From Dyadobacter bucti (lineage in GTDB: Bacteria; Bacteroidota; Bacteroidia; Cytophagales; Spirosomataceae), in NCBI RefSeq assembly GCF_005869225.1, contig NZ_SWFP01000007.1:310001-374000 (forward strand): DNA of 64,000 nt, given 5' to 3'. The position numbers were made by a program, and so were the translations under genes. Each line of letters opens with the position of its first letter. The first letter of the stretch is position 1. Under the pieces are notes generated by a model, which saw only the letters and a program-made list of their open reading frames with translations, did not search any database and was not told the origin of the DNA. This document shows positions 8,280 to 17,549 of the stretch, one piece after another.

Positions 8280-9911
8280 ATGAGAGCCAATTTTGTAAAT
8301 ATTTTTGATAAAACGGTCCGGGAAGCCGAGTTGGTCAGCACCGACGGATTGATCAGAAATATCGAAATTACCGGCCCTGAAAATGCATCACTTCCATATA
8401 TACTGCCGGGTTTCACCGATGCACATGTACATATAGAAAGCTCCATGCTTACACCTGCGCAGTTTGCCCGGCTCGCCGTGGTGCACGGCACGGTGGCCAC
8501 GGTTTCCGACCCGCACGAAATTGCCAATGTGGTGGGTGTGGAGGGCGTTGAATTCATGATTAAAGACGGTAAAAGAGTTCCTTTCAAATTTTGTTTCGGG
8601 GCTCCTTCCTGCGTTCCCGCTACCATCTTCGAAACTGCCGGCGCAACAATAGATGCCGGTCAGGTAGGTGCTTTGCTTGCCAACGACGATATCGGTTACC
8701 TGGCGGAGGTCATGAATTTTCCAGGAGTGCTGCATGAAGATCCCGATATGATCGCCAAAATAAACCTGGCTAAACAACATAATAAGGTAATAGACGGCCA
8801 CGCACCCGGCCTTCGGGGCAAAGAGGCTCAAAAATATGCTTCGTTGGGAATCACTACCGACCACGAATGTTTCACATACGAGGAAGCAAGGGAAAAAATA
8901 GACTATGGTGTTAAAATCCTGATCCGCGAAGGAAGTGCTGCGCGCAACTTCGAAGCCCTTATTCCGCTGATCTCGGAATTTCCTGACCGGATCATGTTTT
9001 GTTCCGACGACAAGCATCCCGACAATCTGGTCGATGGGCATATCAATGTGCTTGTGAAACGCGCCCTGCAACTTGATTATGACCTATGGGACGTTCTCGC
9101 CGCAGCCTGCGTGAACCCCGTACTGCACTATGGCCTGCCGGTGGGTTTGCTACGCATAAACGATCCAGCTGACTTCATCCTGATTGATAACCTGACGGAT
9201 TTTAATGTTTTAGAAACTTATCTCAACGGTGAGCTGGTGGCTCAAAACGGTGTTTCCCTTTTACCAGACCTGAGAAGCGAACAGATCAACAAATTCGACT
9301 GTGCCGCAAAAACCACTTCGGAATTTGTTTTCAGCCCGGGAAAAAGCGGCCCCGTAAAGATACGAGTTATTGAGGCGCTTGAAGGACAGCTGATCACGAA
9401 TGAGCTGATTGCCGAGCTACCGGATGCAGCAGGTTTTCAGTCGGACGTGTCACGTGATATTCTGAAAATTACCGTCGTGAATCGGTATCAGAACACAGCT
9501 CCTGCTATCGCTTTTATCAAGAACTTTGGATTACAGGAAGGAGCAATCGCTTCTTCGGTCGCCCACGACTCTCACAATATCATCTGCGTGGGCTGCGATG
9601 ATGCAAGTATCTGCGATGCGGTAAATCTCGTCATTGAAGCGAAGGGAGGCATTTCGGTGGTATCAAAAAATAAAAAACACATACTTTCCCTCCCTATCGG
9701 TGGCCTGATGAGCGATCTTGACGGTTATACTGTTGCTCAGGCCTATACCGACATGGACCGGTTTGTAAAGCAGGAGTTAAAATCAACATTAAAATCGCCG
9801 TATATGACATTGTCTTTTATGGCGTTACTAGTCATCCCATCATTGAAATTGAGCGACAGAGGGCTGTTTGATGGGAAAAATTTCAGGTTTGTATCTAATA
9901 TAATCGAGTAG
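8280..9911 (+). CDS. ade: Adenine deaminase
   Basis: A 543-residue adenine deaminase of the amidohydrolase superfamily, which converts adenine to hypoxanthine and ammonia in purine salvage. Metal-binding motifs are visible: PGFTDAHVHIESSM near residue 40-53, a conserved DGHAPG at about 170, TTDHECF near 200, and FCSDDKHPDNL near 240 in the active site. The C-terminal half (to residue 543) carries the adenine-deaminase-specific domain with SVAHDSHNIICVG. It is transcribed divergently from the TldD operon across a 327-base spacer and followed by a separate sigma factor gene, so it appears monocistronic. Length fits the family. Confidence 0.95.
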   Translation: MRANFVNIFDKTVREAELVSTDGLIRNIEITGPENASLPYILPGFTDAHVHIESSMLTPAQFARLAVVHGTVATVSDPHEIANVVGVEGVEFMIKDGKRVPFKFCFGAPSCVPATIFETAGATIDAGQVGALLANDDIGYLAEVMNFPGVLHEDPDMIAKINLAKQHNKVIDGHAPGLRGKEAQKYASLGITTDHECFTYEEAREKIDYGVKILIREGSAARNFEALIPLISEFPDRIMFCSDDKHPDNLVDGHINVLVKRALQLDYDLWDVLAAACVNPVLHYGLPVGLLRINDPADFILIDNLTDFNVLETYLNGELVAQNGVSLLPDLRSEQINKFDCAAKTTSEFVFSPGKSGPVKIRVIEALEGQLITNELIAELPDAAGFQSDVSRDILKITVVNRYQNTAPAIAFIKNFGLQEGAIASSVAHDSHNIICVGCDDASICDAVNLVIEAKGGISVVSKNKKHILSLPIGGLMSDLDGYTVAQAYTDMDRFVKQELKSTLKSPYMTLSFMALLVIPSLKLSDRGLFDGKNFRFVSNIIE

Positions 9912-10067
9912 GTTACATAGTGATCAGGATAGTATCTTTAAACTTTGAAATATAATTTTATCCTGAAAATATTTTTTTAATATGTTTTTTTATAAATATA
10001 TTTACAAGTGTAATAATGACCCTTATTATATTCCATTCCTAACCCCAATCAAAATCCTTTCCAAACA

Positions 10068-10649
10068 ATGGCTCATTTACGCTACAAGCAAGAAGAAGAA
10101 CTCTGTTTTTGGGATCAGTTCAGAAAAGGCGATGAAAATGCTTATGCATGCCTGTACCGCTCTTATGTTCACATTCTTTATCAGTACTGTTCTCAGTTTA
10201 CAATTGACAAACCCCTGATCAAAGATTGCATTCACGATTTATTTGTAGAGTTATGGAGAAATCGAATGACGCTGGGTGATACCACTTCCGTTCGGTTTTA
10301 TCTTATGGCATCTATCAAAAGAAAGTTGGTGAGACATTTGAACGCGCAGCAGAAGCACACAAGCAACGAGGATATTCCGGTTGAATACTGGCATATCAAC
10401 ACGCCTTCGCACGAAAACCACCTGATCTCTGAAGAAGAATTTGAGTCCACCAATCAGCACCTGAATGTAGCTATCAACGGACTTCCCCGCCGCCAGCGTG
10501 AAGCTATTTTCCTGAAATTTTACATGAACCTGAATAACCACGAAATCGCTGACCTGATGAAAATCAATATTCAGTCGGTGTACAATCTGGTGTTCGGTGC
10601 ATTGGGCAACCTGAAAAAACAAATGACCCTGGAAAGACTGACTTTCTAA
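10068..10649 (+). CDS. ECF-type RNA polymerase sigma-70 factor
   Basis: A 193-residue extracytoplasmic-function sigma factor. Region 2 is recognisable around residues 22-85 (AYACLYRSYVHILYQY, then DCIHDLFVELWRNR) and region 4 around 130-185 (LPRRQREAIFLKFYMN followed by a helix-turn-helix HEIADLMKINIQSVYNL). No anti-sigma (FecR-like) gene or SusC/TonB receptor follows, unlike the many FecI-like factors of Bacteroidota, so this one seems to stand alone. A strong terminator lies just downstream at 10673-10701. Targets cannot be inferred from the sequence. Confidence 0.9.
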   Translation: MAHLRYKQEEELCFWDQFRKGDENAYACLYRSYVHILYQYCSQFTIDKPLIKDCIHDLFVELWRNRMTLGDTTSVRFYLMASIKRKLVRHLNAQQKHTSNEDIPVEYWHINTPSHENHLISEEEFESTNQHLNVAINGLPRRQREAIFLKFYMNLNNHEIADLMKINIQSVYNLVFGALGNLKKQMTLERLTF

Positions 10650-10672
10650 ACCAGGCGATAAGGCATACTTAC

Positions 10673-10701
10673 AGCGCGGCGAACTTCGTCGCGCTTTTTT
10701 T
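10673..10701 (+). terminator. Intrinsic terminator after the ECF sigma gene
   Basis: A nine-base-pair GC-rich stem (10673-10681 with 10687-10695, one G-T pair), a loop of AACTT, then a run of seven T residues. It lies 24 bases after the sigma factor stop. Confidence 0.8.
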
Positions 10702-10750
10702 GTTCCATTGTATAGAAGAATCATCAAATCAAAAATCACCTTTACCTTCA

Positions 10751-12022
10751 ATGACGCCGATCAATACACCGCTTGCCGAACGTCTCCGCCCCCGCACACT
10801 TGATGATTTTGTAGGTCAGGAAAAGCTTTTAGGCCCCAACGGTCCGCTGAGAAGGGCTATTCTGCAGAATACCATCCCTTCCATGATTTTCTGGGGACCT
10901 CCGGGCGTAGGCAAAACCACCCTTGCATTGCTCATAGCTGAAACAACCAAAAGACAATTCTACAATCTCAGCGCAATCAGCTCCGGTGTGAAGGATTTGC
11001 GGGAAGTTTTGGCGAGGCCGTCGGGATTGTTTCCTGCGATTCTTTTTATAGACGAGATTCACAGATACAATAAAAGCCAGCAGGATTCATTACTGGGAGC
11101 AGTGGAAAAAGGTCAGGTGACGCTCATCGGTGCGACCACAGAAAATCCTTCTTTCGAAATCAATTCAGCCCTTTTATCCCGCTGCCAAGTTTACATCCTG
11201 GAAGCATTCGGAGAAAAAGAACTAAAAAATCTGATCGCCCGGGCGCTGGAAAAAGACCAGTGGCTAAAAGACAAGAACATCAAATTCACCTCATACGACG
11301 CACTGCTGCGTCTTTCCGGAGGCGATGGCCGCAAACTGCTTAACCTGCTTGAACTGGTTGTCCTCGGCAAAGGTGAAGCCACCGAAATTGAAATTACCGA
11401 CGAATGGGTCACCGAGGTTGCGCAACAAAACATAGCACGTTACGACAAATCCGGCGAGCAGCATTATGATATCATTTCCGCGTTCATCAAATCTTTGCGC
11501 GGAAGCGACCCAAACGGGGCGGTTTACTGGATGGCGCGCATGATCGTTGCCGGCGAAGATCCCGCATTTATTGCACGCAGGATGCTCATTATGGCTTCCG
11601 AGGACATTGGCAATGCGAACCCGACAGCAATGATCATGGCGAATGCATGCATGCAGGCAGTGAATGTGATCGGCTATCCCGAATGCCGGATCATTCTGTC
11701 ACAGGTAGCCATATACCTGGCCACTTCGCCCAAGAGCAATGCGAGCTATCTGGCTATTGCCGATGCTATAGAGGCCGCTAAAAACACAGCTCATTTACCG
11801 GTGCCGCTGCATTTACGCAATGCGCCTACCAAACTGATGAAGCAGATCGGATATGGCAAGGACTACAAATACTCACATGATTTCGAGGGAAATTTTGCCA
11901 GACAGGATTTTTTACCTGATGAGCTTAAAGGCAAAAAGCTTTTCGAGCCCGGCCGGAATGCGCGGGAAGAGGAGATCAGAAAGAAACTTCAGGGGTGGTG
12001 GGGAGACTGGTATGGATATTAA
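10751..12022 (+). CDS. rarA: Replication-associated recombination protein A (RarA/MgsA ATPase)
   Basis: A 423-residue AAA+ ATPase of the RarA/MgsA (WRNIP1) family, acting at stalled replication forks with SSB and the clamp loader. Walker A is GPPGVGKTT at about residue 56, Walker B ILFIDEIHR at about 100, and sensor 1 IGATTENPSFE follows. The C-terminal tetramerisation domain includes SLRGSDPNGAVYWMARM and ASEDIGNANP. The ATG at 10751 begins MTPINTPLAERLRP, the normal family N-terminus; an upstream ATG at 10700 overlaps the preceding terminator and is rejected. It converges with a small leftward gene, the stops overlapping by four bases. Confidence 0.95.
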   Translation: MTPINTPLAERLRPRTLDDFVGQEKLLGPNGPLRRAILQNTIPSMIFWGPPGVGKTTLALLIAETTKRQFYNLSAISSGVKDLREVLARPSGLFPAILFIDEIHRYNKSQQDSLLGAVEKGQVTLIGATTENPSFEINSALLSRCQVYILEAFGEKELKNLIARALEKDQWLKDKNIKFTSYDALLRLSGGDGRKLLNLLELVVLGKGEATEIEITDEWVTEVAQQNIARYDKSGEQHYDIISAFIKSLRGSDPNGAVYWMARMIVAGEDPAFIARRMLIMASEDIGNANPTAMIMANACMQAVNVIGYPECRIILSQVAIYLATSPKSNASYLAIADAIEAAKNTAHLPVPLHLRNAPTKLMKQIGYGKDYKYSHDFEGNFARQDFLPDELKGKKLFEPGRNAREEEIRKKLQGWWGDWYGY

Positions 12023-12312
12023 TCCTGCTTTTTGGCTTTATTTAGCTTTTTCTCAAAAGCTGCGAATGAAAGATCCGGTTTGCCGGCTTTTTTCCAGTCG
12101 TTGGAAATGTTTTTTGCCAACTTGTCCAGGTTTTCCGCGGTCTCTTTCTCACTAAGAATATTTGCAAGCTTTTTTTCATCCCGCTCGGAAGCTGGTTGCA
12201 ATCCAAAATCGGCATATTCGTCCGACGATACAGATATATTATCCATGTGTTGAGCTTTTTGGGACTGTGTTAATGTACCTGAGGAATTCGGTTGCGACTC
12301 TGAATGCTTCAT
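12019..12312 (-). CDS. Small charged hypothetical protein
   Basis: A 97-residue, lysine/glutamate-rich protein with no cysteine, no signal peptide and no membrane segment. The C-terminal two thirds (ERDEKKLANILSEKETAENL and onward) look helical, possibly coiled-coil. I do not recognise a family. It overlaps the rarA stop by four bases and is read in the opposite direction from YfbU at 12368. Codon use looks normal for the region, which supports a real gene, but function is unknown. Confidence 0.55.
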   Translation of the reverse strand: MKHSESQPNSSGTLTQSQKAQHMDNISVSSDEYADFGLQPASERDEKKLANILSEKETAENLDKLAKNISNDWKKAGKPDLSFAAFEKKLNKAKKQD

Positions 12313-12367
12313 TTTAACAAAAATAAGGAAGAATAATTAAATTGCTGAAAAAATCATACCCCACAAC

Positions 12368-12904
12368 ATGATCCCTGAAAGTATATCCTTGATCGAGAGA
12401 CAAATGCTCATTAACCAGTGTAAAATTCTATCACTGCTGGGTGATGAAAAGGATAAAGAAAAAAGCGAAAGAAGTATTGAGATTTTAGAAAAAGGGTACA
12501 CAGGTCTGTATCCAAAAGTTTTCAACACACTTTATGAAGAGGTTCCTATCAGTGTGTATGAGGAGATCTCGAATATCATGAAGATGTATAGCCGCATCAA
12601 TGAGTCCATCCGGTTAATGAATGACGAAGAGAAAGACGCCCTCAACATCTCGTCCCTAGAATTTGAAGGATTTGACCAGGACAGCGGCATGTATTACTAC
12701 ATGATGTCCTATCTTGTCGACCGCATGGACGAACACCCCGAATACAAGGGCCGGGAATTGAAATCGCACAACACCAGTTGCATGCTCAAATATAACCGTA
12801 TGCTCTCGGTTTACTCAGAGTTTGAAAAATTGAAAAGAGAAACCTATACAGCGGCCGATTTACAAAGGTTTATTGATGAGGTAAGCCTGATATCGCAGGA
12901 GTAA
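12368..12904 (+). CDS. YfbU family protein
   Basis: A 178-residue protein matching the YfbU/UPF0304 family of unknown biochemical function. Characteristic features are the N-terminal LIERQMLINQCKILSLL, the ILEKGYTGLYP segment, a central IMKMYSRINESI helix and the FEGFDQDSG motif, with the C-terminal YNRMLSVYSEF region. It is a soluble, acidic protein. It stands alone between a leftward small gene and a long spacer holding a candidate small RNA. Confidence 0.85.
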   Translation: MIPESISLIERQMLINQCKILSLLGDEKDKEKSERSIEILEKGYTGLYPKVFNTLYEEVPISVYEEISNIMKMYSRINESIRLMNDEEKDALNISSLEFEGFDQDSGMYYYMMSYLVDRMDEHPEYKGRELKSHNTSCMLKYNRMLSVYSEFEKLKRETYTAADLQRFIDEVSLISQE

Positions 12905-13078
12905 GTATGCGGTTCAGGAATTTTGGATACATCAAAAATCGTTCTGGTTTGTACTGAAAATCAAATATTACGGAACAGAAATCGATAAAAAAAGATCGCA
13001 TTCCCAGCTAAGTCGCACTATTCCATTAAAAAATATTAATGTTAATAAAAAAAGAACTTTTTTGAATTAAGAAATGGT

Positions 13079-13086
13079 TATATTTG
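13079..13086 (+). promoter_or_regulatory. Bacteroidota -7 element upstream of a short terminated transcript
   Basis: The octamer TATATTTG fits the Bacteroidota -7 consensus TAnnTTTG. A TTTG lies 14 bases upstream (13061-13064), closer than the usual 19-21, so the -33 match is weak. No ORF starts downstream; instead a terminator follows within 85 bases. Confidence 0.4.
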
Positions 13087-13089
13087 TGA

Positions 13090-13169
13090 CTGAAAACCAG
13101 ACAAAAATGGTTCTCATAACGTTGAGTAAAATCAGACATCCCGGACACTTTGTTTCTGGGATGTTTTTT
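13090..13169 (+). ncRNA. Candidate small RNA of about 75-80 bases
   Basis: Between the -7 element at 13079 and the terminator at 13136-13169 is about 50 bases without a reading frame. Promoter, short untranslated body and strong terminator together suggest an independent small RNA. Against this, the terminator could simply end the YfbU transcript 230 bases upstream. No known RNA family was recognised. Confidence 0.3.
13136..13169 (+). terminator. Intrinsic terminator
   Basis: Nine-base-pair stem (ACATCCCGG with CTGGGATGT, one G-T pair), an 11-base loop and a run of six T residues. It may end the YfbU transcript or the candidate small RNA. Confidence 0.75.
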
Positions 13170-13196
13170 GTTGATACCAACCTGTCAATTTTATTC

Positions 13197-13397
13197 TTAA
13201 TGAAGCGGAATGTTACGGAATCTCGCAATCGATTTACGCTTCGGTAACAAATGCTCCCTCCAGGAAAAACGTTCGGTGTAATGAGGTTTCCTGTTCAGCT
13301 GGGCGATCAACCACACACCTGATATTGCCGATATTATTAAAACAGCAGCAAAAATATACGGAGTTAAAGTATAGATGATTTGAAACAGGTTGTTCAT
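13197..13397 (-). CDS. Small membrane protein, hypothetical
   Basis: A 66-residue protein with one strong membrane helix (about residues 12-32, YIFAAVLIISAISGVWLIA) and a basic C-terminal tail (KPHYTERFSWREHLLPKRK). No family recognised. It is the last of a leftward group of small hypothetical genes. There is no convincing ribosome site, so the call rests on the coherent membrane-plus-basic-tail composition. Confidence 0.45.
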   Translation of the reverse strand: MNNLFQIIYTLTPYIFAAVLIISAISGVWLIAQLNRKPHYTERFSWREHLLPKRKSIARFRNIPLH

Positions 13398-13479
13398 GAT
13401 TTCCGAAGGTTACAACTGTAAAACATGCAATTTCTGTGGCTCTCTAAATAACCGTACCACAACCTCCAATTCCAGCGAA

Positions 13480-13845
13480 TTATTTTATTTTCATATCCCC
13501 TTTCAAATAATCCAGGTAGCGGCTGTATTCATAACCCGTCATGTCAGAGACCTTTTTGAGGAAAAGTTTGTGCTTTCTGTCGGGTTCCATCTCGGCCAGC
13601 GCGTCGGTAATGATAAAGTTCAGTATCGGGTTCCATCTTTGCAGTGTATCTTCAAAAGTAATGTTAGGATCGTTGAATTCAGCGCAGATAAAATCCAATC
13701 CTTTTTCCTTCGCAAACTTTTTGAGCACTTCAATAAAAACCTTTTGATCCTCCACGAACTTCGGTTTTTTATCGATCCCTTCGTATTGAAATAAAAACTC
13801 CTGTATGCTGTACAAATGATGCTTCAGCGTTTCCTGATCCAACAT
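13480..13845 (-). CDS. Hypothetical protein, about 121 residues
   Basis: Soluble acidic protein beginning MLDQETLKHHLYSIQEFL, ending SRYLDYLKGDMKIK. The start at 13845 is preferred over an upstream in-frame ATG at 13896, because the extra 17 residues look unlike the rest. Predicted mostly helical, no signal peptide. No family recognised. It lies 90 bases downstream of the membrane protein gene at 13935-14435. Confidence 0.55.
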   Translation of the reverse strand: MLDQETLKHHLYSIQEFLFQYEGIDKKPKFVEDQKVFIEVLKKFAKEKGLDFICAEFNDPNITFEDTLQRWNPILNFIITDALAEMEPDRKHKLFLKKVSDMTGYEYSRYLDYLKGDMKIK

Positions 13846-13934
13846 AAATGAAAATGGTTTTAATCCTTGACTAGTACTGTCAAGAACTAAAACCATGCCT
13901 GATCATATCCGGATAAAATGACTTTCAGCAGAAC

Positions 13935-14435
13935 CTATAATCCCACATTAACCACCTTAATATCACAACCAACAACTGAGTTGTTGACATACCCCACACT
14001 GATTCCGGAAACTTTTGTAGATTTTTTAGGCGGCAAAGCCGATTTGATCGTCACAACTTTGGAAGTAACCACCGACTGCGTCGCGGAAAGATATTTAAAT
14101 TCCACCTCCACATTTTTGATGTTACTGCTGGACCCATTCTCAATAGTCATACTGTGTATCGCAATCCCACCAACCGAATGCCACTCATTTTCAAGTATTT
14201 TGATACTGTTCAGCAACTTCTCTTTGTTGTAATCCGCCACATTGGCCAGAGAATCCGAGGGATTCACAACTTCGGTTTTCGAAGTCACCAGCGGCTTTTT
14301 ATTCAGGAAATCTAATTGTTTGTAGTAATAAAGAATGTAAATGAAGCCGCAGACCGGAATAATGGCACTCAGCCATTTCAGTACGGGAACAAGGTACTTT
14401 TTAAATTTGGACTTTTTGCCTCTTCTTCCTGCCAT
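13935..14435 (-). CDS. Membrane-anchored hypothetical protein with a beta-rich extracellular domain
   Basis: A 166-residue protein: a basic N-terminus (GRRGKKSKFKK), one membrane helix at about residues 14-38, a linker rich in polar residues, and a C-terminal beta-rich domain (about 85-166) whose pattern (IHSMTIENGSSSNIKNVEV, then TIKSALPPKKSTKV) resembles FxLYD-type domains that describe pairwise interactions on the cell surface. The resemblance is in pattern only. Type II topology is inferred from the positive N-terminus. Confidence 0.6.
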   Translation of the reverse strand: MAGRRGKKSKFKKYLVPVLKWLSAIIPVCGFIYILYYYKQLDFLNKKPLVTSKTEVVNPSDSLANVADYNKEKLLNSIKILENEWHSVGGIAIHSMTIENGSSSNIKNVEVEFKYLSATQSVVTSKVVTIKSALPPKKSTKVSGISVGYVNNSVVGCDIKVVNVGL

Positions 14436-14568
14436 AGAATTTTTTGTTAACGTTGGGGTGGCTATAACATTTTACTGTCCACAAATATACAGAACGGCAT
14501 TTCATATTTCCATTACAACAAATATTATAAATAATAGTAACACATTGTCGAATTCATTGCAATCAAAG

Positions 14569-15371
14569 TTACTTTCGGCGTGTCGGCCAGCCCGGCCTTA
14601 GTACTTTTTCGCCCCAAGTCAAATTGTTTTCAATGTACGATCTTGCCTCTTCTTGCGTAAGTGCTGAAAAATGGGCATACCTCAGATGTACATCGATGAT
14701 CTCGTCCAGCGCATCCCGGACAATTTCTTTATTTTCCCAGGTTTGGAAATCCGCCACAACAATTTCCAGACAACCTTTTTTATAAGCGATCTGCCCCAAA
14801 CATGTACCAAAGTTTGCCGTACCCTGGACTGCTTATCAAACTGGAGCTTTTTCAACAAAGGCAGTACATCCTGTGGATGTTTTCTGCCCCTGAGTTCTAT
14901 TCCATGACATATTTCCCTCCTTATTTCTTTATCAGGATGGTCAAGGAACTGCTCTGCCCAGGCCAAAACCGGTTTTGGATTGACTTCCCCCATTTTTTTC
15001 ACTGAACCGATCACCGCATTCCTCACCGAATAATGGGGATCAAATAATGCTATTTTGAACAAATTTCCAACCAGTCCGAAATCAGTTTTACCTATTTCTC
15101 CCGCCGCATTAATGACCGTTTGCCTCACTTTAAAATCCTGATCTTCCAAAAAATCCTTAAAAAGCCCGAAAATCTTTTCAGCAAGATCAGGCTCCTGCTT
15201 ATATATCCTTCCGACAGCCAGATATGCGGACTTTCTGACATAAGTATCTTCGTCACTAAAATAGAAAAAGGTCTTTTCCCGGTCGCCTGAAATCAGTTCC
15301 CGCTTGATATCTGCGCGGATCTGTGCAACCAGATCAGTTCTCTCGCCTTCGGATAAATCATAAAAACCCAT
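14569..15371 (-). pseudogene. HEAT-repeat protein interrupted by a frameshift
   Basis: The N-terminal 200 residues (from 15371) form HEAT-like helical repeats, for example YVRKSAYLAVGRIYK, KVRQTVINAAGEIGK and SVRNAVIGSVKKMG, each about 35-40 residues apart. The reading then leaves the family at VHVWG and degenerates. In the next frame the expected continuation is present (GQIAYKKGCLEIVVADF, then IIDVHLRYAHFSALTQEEAR) down to 14569. One base missing in the C-run at 14794-14797 would join both halves into a protein of about 267 residues. The overall shape recalls AlkD-like HEAT-repeat DNA-repair proteins, a weak comparison. It lies 12 bases after the aldo/keto reductase and is probably its operon partner. 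Mutation versus sequencing error cannot be separated here. Confidence 0.8.
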
Positions 15372-15383
15372 GAAAACTGCCTT

Positions 15384-16427
15384 TTATTTTAACTTTCCAT
15401 AAAAATCAGGCAGCGGATTTAATGCCAGGTTCTTACGCTGATGCCAGTAAGGGTAAACCGGGGGTCTGTCGCTGGCAGCATCCAGTTTCTTTACCTGGCT
15501 CAGGGTGAGGTTCCAGCCGACTGCCCCGAGGTTCTGTTTCAACTGCTCCTCGTTTCGGGCACCAATCACAACATTGCTGACTGTAGGTCGCTGCAGAACC
15601 CAGTTCAGCGCAACCTGCGCCACAGTTTTTCCTGTTTCGGCTGCCACTTCATCCAAAGCATCAATTAAACTATAGAAAAAATCCTGCGGAGCCTCCGGCC
15701 CCTCACCACCTCCCTGGGCAATGCGGCTGTCCTCCGGAATAGGCTGGCCTCTACGATACTTTCCGCCGAGACGCCCGGCAGATAAAGGGCTCCACACGAT
15801 TGTGCCCACGTTTTGGTCCAATGCCAGTGGCATCAGTTCCCATTCAAACTCCCGGCTCAGCAATGAATAATGTGCCTGATGCGCGATGTATCTGGACCAG
15901 CCATATCTTTCCGAAACTGAAAGTGATTTCATCAGATGCCAGCCCGAAAAATTGGAGCATGCAATGTACCGGATCTTGCCGCTCTGTACCAGGTCATTCA
16001 GCGCACTCAGCGTTTCTTCGACAGGCGTATTTCCGTCAAAACCGTGCATGTGGTAGATATCGATATAGTCCGTTTTCAAGCGTCTCAGGCTGTCTTCACA
16101 AGATTTGATCAACCGAAATCTGGAAGACCCGAAGTCATTAGGGCCGTCGCCCATCCGGAAGGTAGCCTTTGTTGAGAGCAGGATCCGGTTTCGCAAACCG
16201 ATTATGGCTTTCCCCAAAATTTCTTCCGCCATGCCCTGCGAATAAACATCCGCTGTGTCAAAAAGCGTCAAACCAGCTTCCAGGCAAAGATGTACCAGAC
16301 GGGATGCTTCATCGGCCTGCGTGTTGCCCCACGCCTTGAAAAAATTACCGCCCCCACCAAACGTGCCGGTCCCAAAACTCAGCACCGGTACTTTTAAACC
16401 GGATGCACCTAATTGTCTGTATTCCAT
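15384..16427 (-). CDS. Aldo/keto reductase
   Basis: A 347-residue NADPH-dependent aldo/keto reductase with a (beta/alpha)8 barrel. The catalytic tetrad is visible: Asp and Tyr in FDTADVYSQG (about residue 55-62), Lys in LSTKATF (about 84), His in YHMHGFD (about 126). The cofactor-binding C-terminal motif reads VSNVVIGARNEEQLKQN. The substrate is unknown. An AraC regulator lies immediately upstream in the same direction and the HEAT gene follows 12 bases later, suggesting a small regulated unit. Confidence 0.92.
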   Translation of the reverse strand: MEYRQLGASGLKVPVLSFGTGTFGGGGNFFKAWGNTQADEASRLVHLCLEAGLTLFDTADVYSQGMAEEILGKAIIGLRNRILLSTKATFRMGDGPNDFGSSRFRLIKSCEDSLRRLKTDYIDIYHMHGFDGNTPVEETLSALNDLVQSGKIRYIACSNFSGWHLMKSLSVSERYGWSRYIAHQAHYSLLSREFEWELMPLALDQNVGTIVWSPLSAGRLGGKYRRGQPIPEDSRIAQGGGEGPEAPQDFFYSLIDALDEVAAETGKTVAQVALNWVLQRPTVSNVVIGARNEEQLKQNLGAVGWNLTLSQVKKLDAASDRPPVYPYWHQRKNLALNPLPDFYGKLK

Positions 16428-16535
16428 TTTTAATTTCAGCGTTATGTTTTTTTGAAGATATTACAATTTGCAAGACATGTAAAATAAATGATCCGATGGA
16501 TATCTGCAACGAGCCGCTTGCTCACTCCTTTTGGT

Positions 16536-17408
16536 TCACACAATTTTATTTTTCTTTTTGTACTCACTCGGTGTCTGTCCGGTCCTTTGTTTAAAAATCC
16601 TTGAAAAATATGAAAGGCTTTCAAAACCTGTTTTCAGGGCAATTTCATTGAATGAAAGTTCCGACTGAACCATCAGGAACTGGGCGTGCTCAATACGTTT
16701 GAACTGAAGATAGGAAAGCGGCCGCTCGCCGGTATGGACATTGAACTGACGCGAAAAATAATCCGGACTTTGGCTGGCTCGTTCTGCGAGCTCTTCAACC
16801 GTGATATTGAGATGAAAATGAGATTCGATATAATCCACAGCCTGCTGAACCCTGGGCGGAAAGTTACTTTTTTCCCCAATCCTGAATTCTTCCGAATTCA
16901 GGAAACGTGCGACCAACTGCAGGATAATACCCTTTGTCTCGATATAGGACGCCAGGGGGAGCAGATTATTCAACTCCTGAAACCCATGCAAAACAACACT
17001 TTTTTCGTAGTCAGCCGGGTCATTTTTAACAAGTCCCCTGTTCGGGTTCAAACTCAGAAGCTGTCTGAAAATTTGGAAGTCGGCCTCCCGAGCTTTTACC
17101 TTAAATATTTTACGGTTATGCAAAAACAGGGAGGAACCGGACCAGGATTCTTCAATGAACTGGATATAATATTGCCCCAGGAATCCCGAACAATCGTAGT
17201 TACAAAGCGTAAAACTGGGGATTAGATATAGGTAGCCACTTTCTAGAGTGACTGATCCATCCAAATTTGTAAGGTTTCCGTGCCCGCCATCAATCAGATA
17301 AAGACGATAAAAAGGGCTCAGGATATTTTTATAATTCCAACTTTTGTTCAACCGAACATAATCGGCATTGAGAAGCGAAAATGTAGTTTTTACAAACTTG
17401 ATATTCAT
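16536..17408 (-). CDS. AraC family transcriptional regulator
   Basis: A 290-residue regulator with an N-terminal sensing domain (about 1-185) and a C-terminal AraC helix-turn-helix pair (about 190-285). The first helix-turn-helix is LAERASQSPDYFSRQFN, the second LSFNEIALKTGFESLSYFSRIFKQ, ending GQTPSEYKK. The 108-base gap and shared direction suggest it controls the aldo/keto reductase. It is divergent from the DUF1553 gene at 17550, so it could affect that promoter too. Confidence 0.9.
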   Translation of the reverse strand: MNIKFVKTTFSLLNADYVRLNKSWNYKNILSPFYRLYLIDGGHGNLTNLDGSVTLESGYLYLIPSFTLCNYDCSGFLGQYYIQFIEESWSGSSLFLHNRKIFKVKAREADFQIFRQLLSLNPNRGLVKNDPADYEKSVVLHGFQELNNLLPLASYIETKGIILQLVARFLNSEEFRIGEKSNFPPRVQQAVDYIESHFHLNITVEELAERASQSPDYFSRQFNVHTGERPLSYLQFKRIEHAQFLMVQSELSFNEIALKTGFESLSYFSRIFKQRTGQTPSEYKKKNKIV

Positions 17409-17549
17409 TTTTTGCCTGTTTTAATAGTATAACTCTGCCGCGGACAATCCAGAAAAAGACGGATTTGTTCAAATGATCGCCTACTTTGTACAATTTAAAT
17501 AATTTTTAACATTATAATTTTGTTATATAAAATATTTATCTCGATATCC

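Noticed and set aside
10700..10750. Upstream start for rarA
   Set aside because: It begins inside the terminator T-run and the added residues are not conserved in the family.
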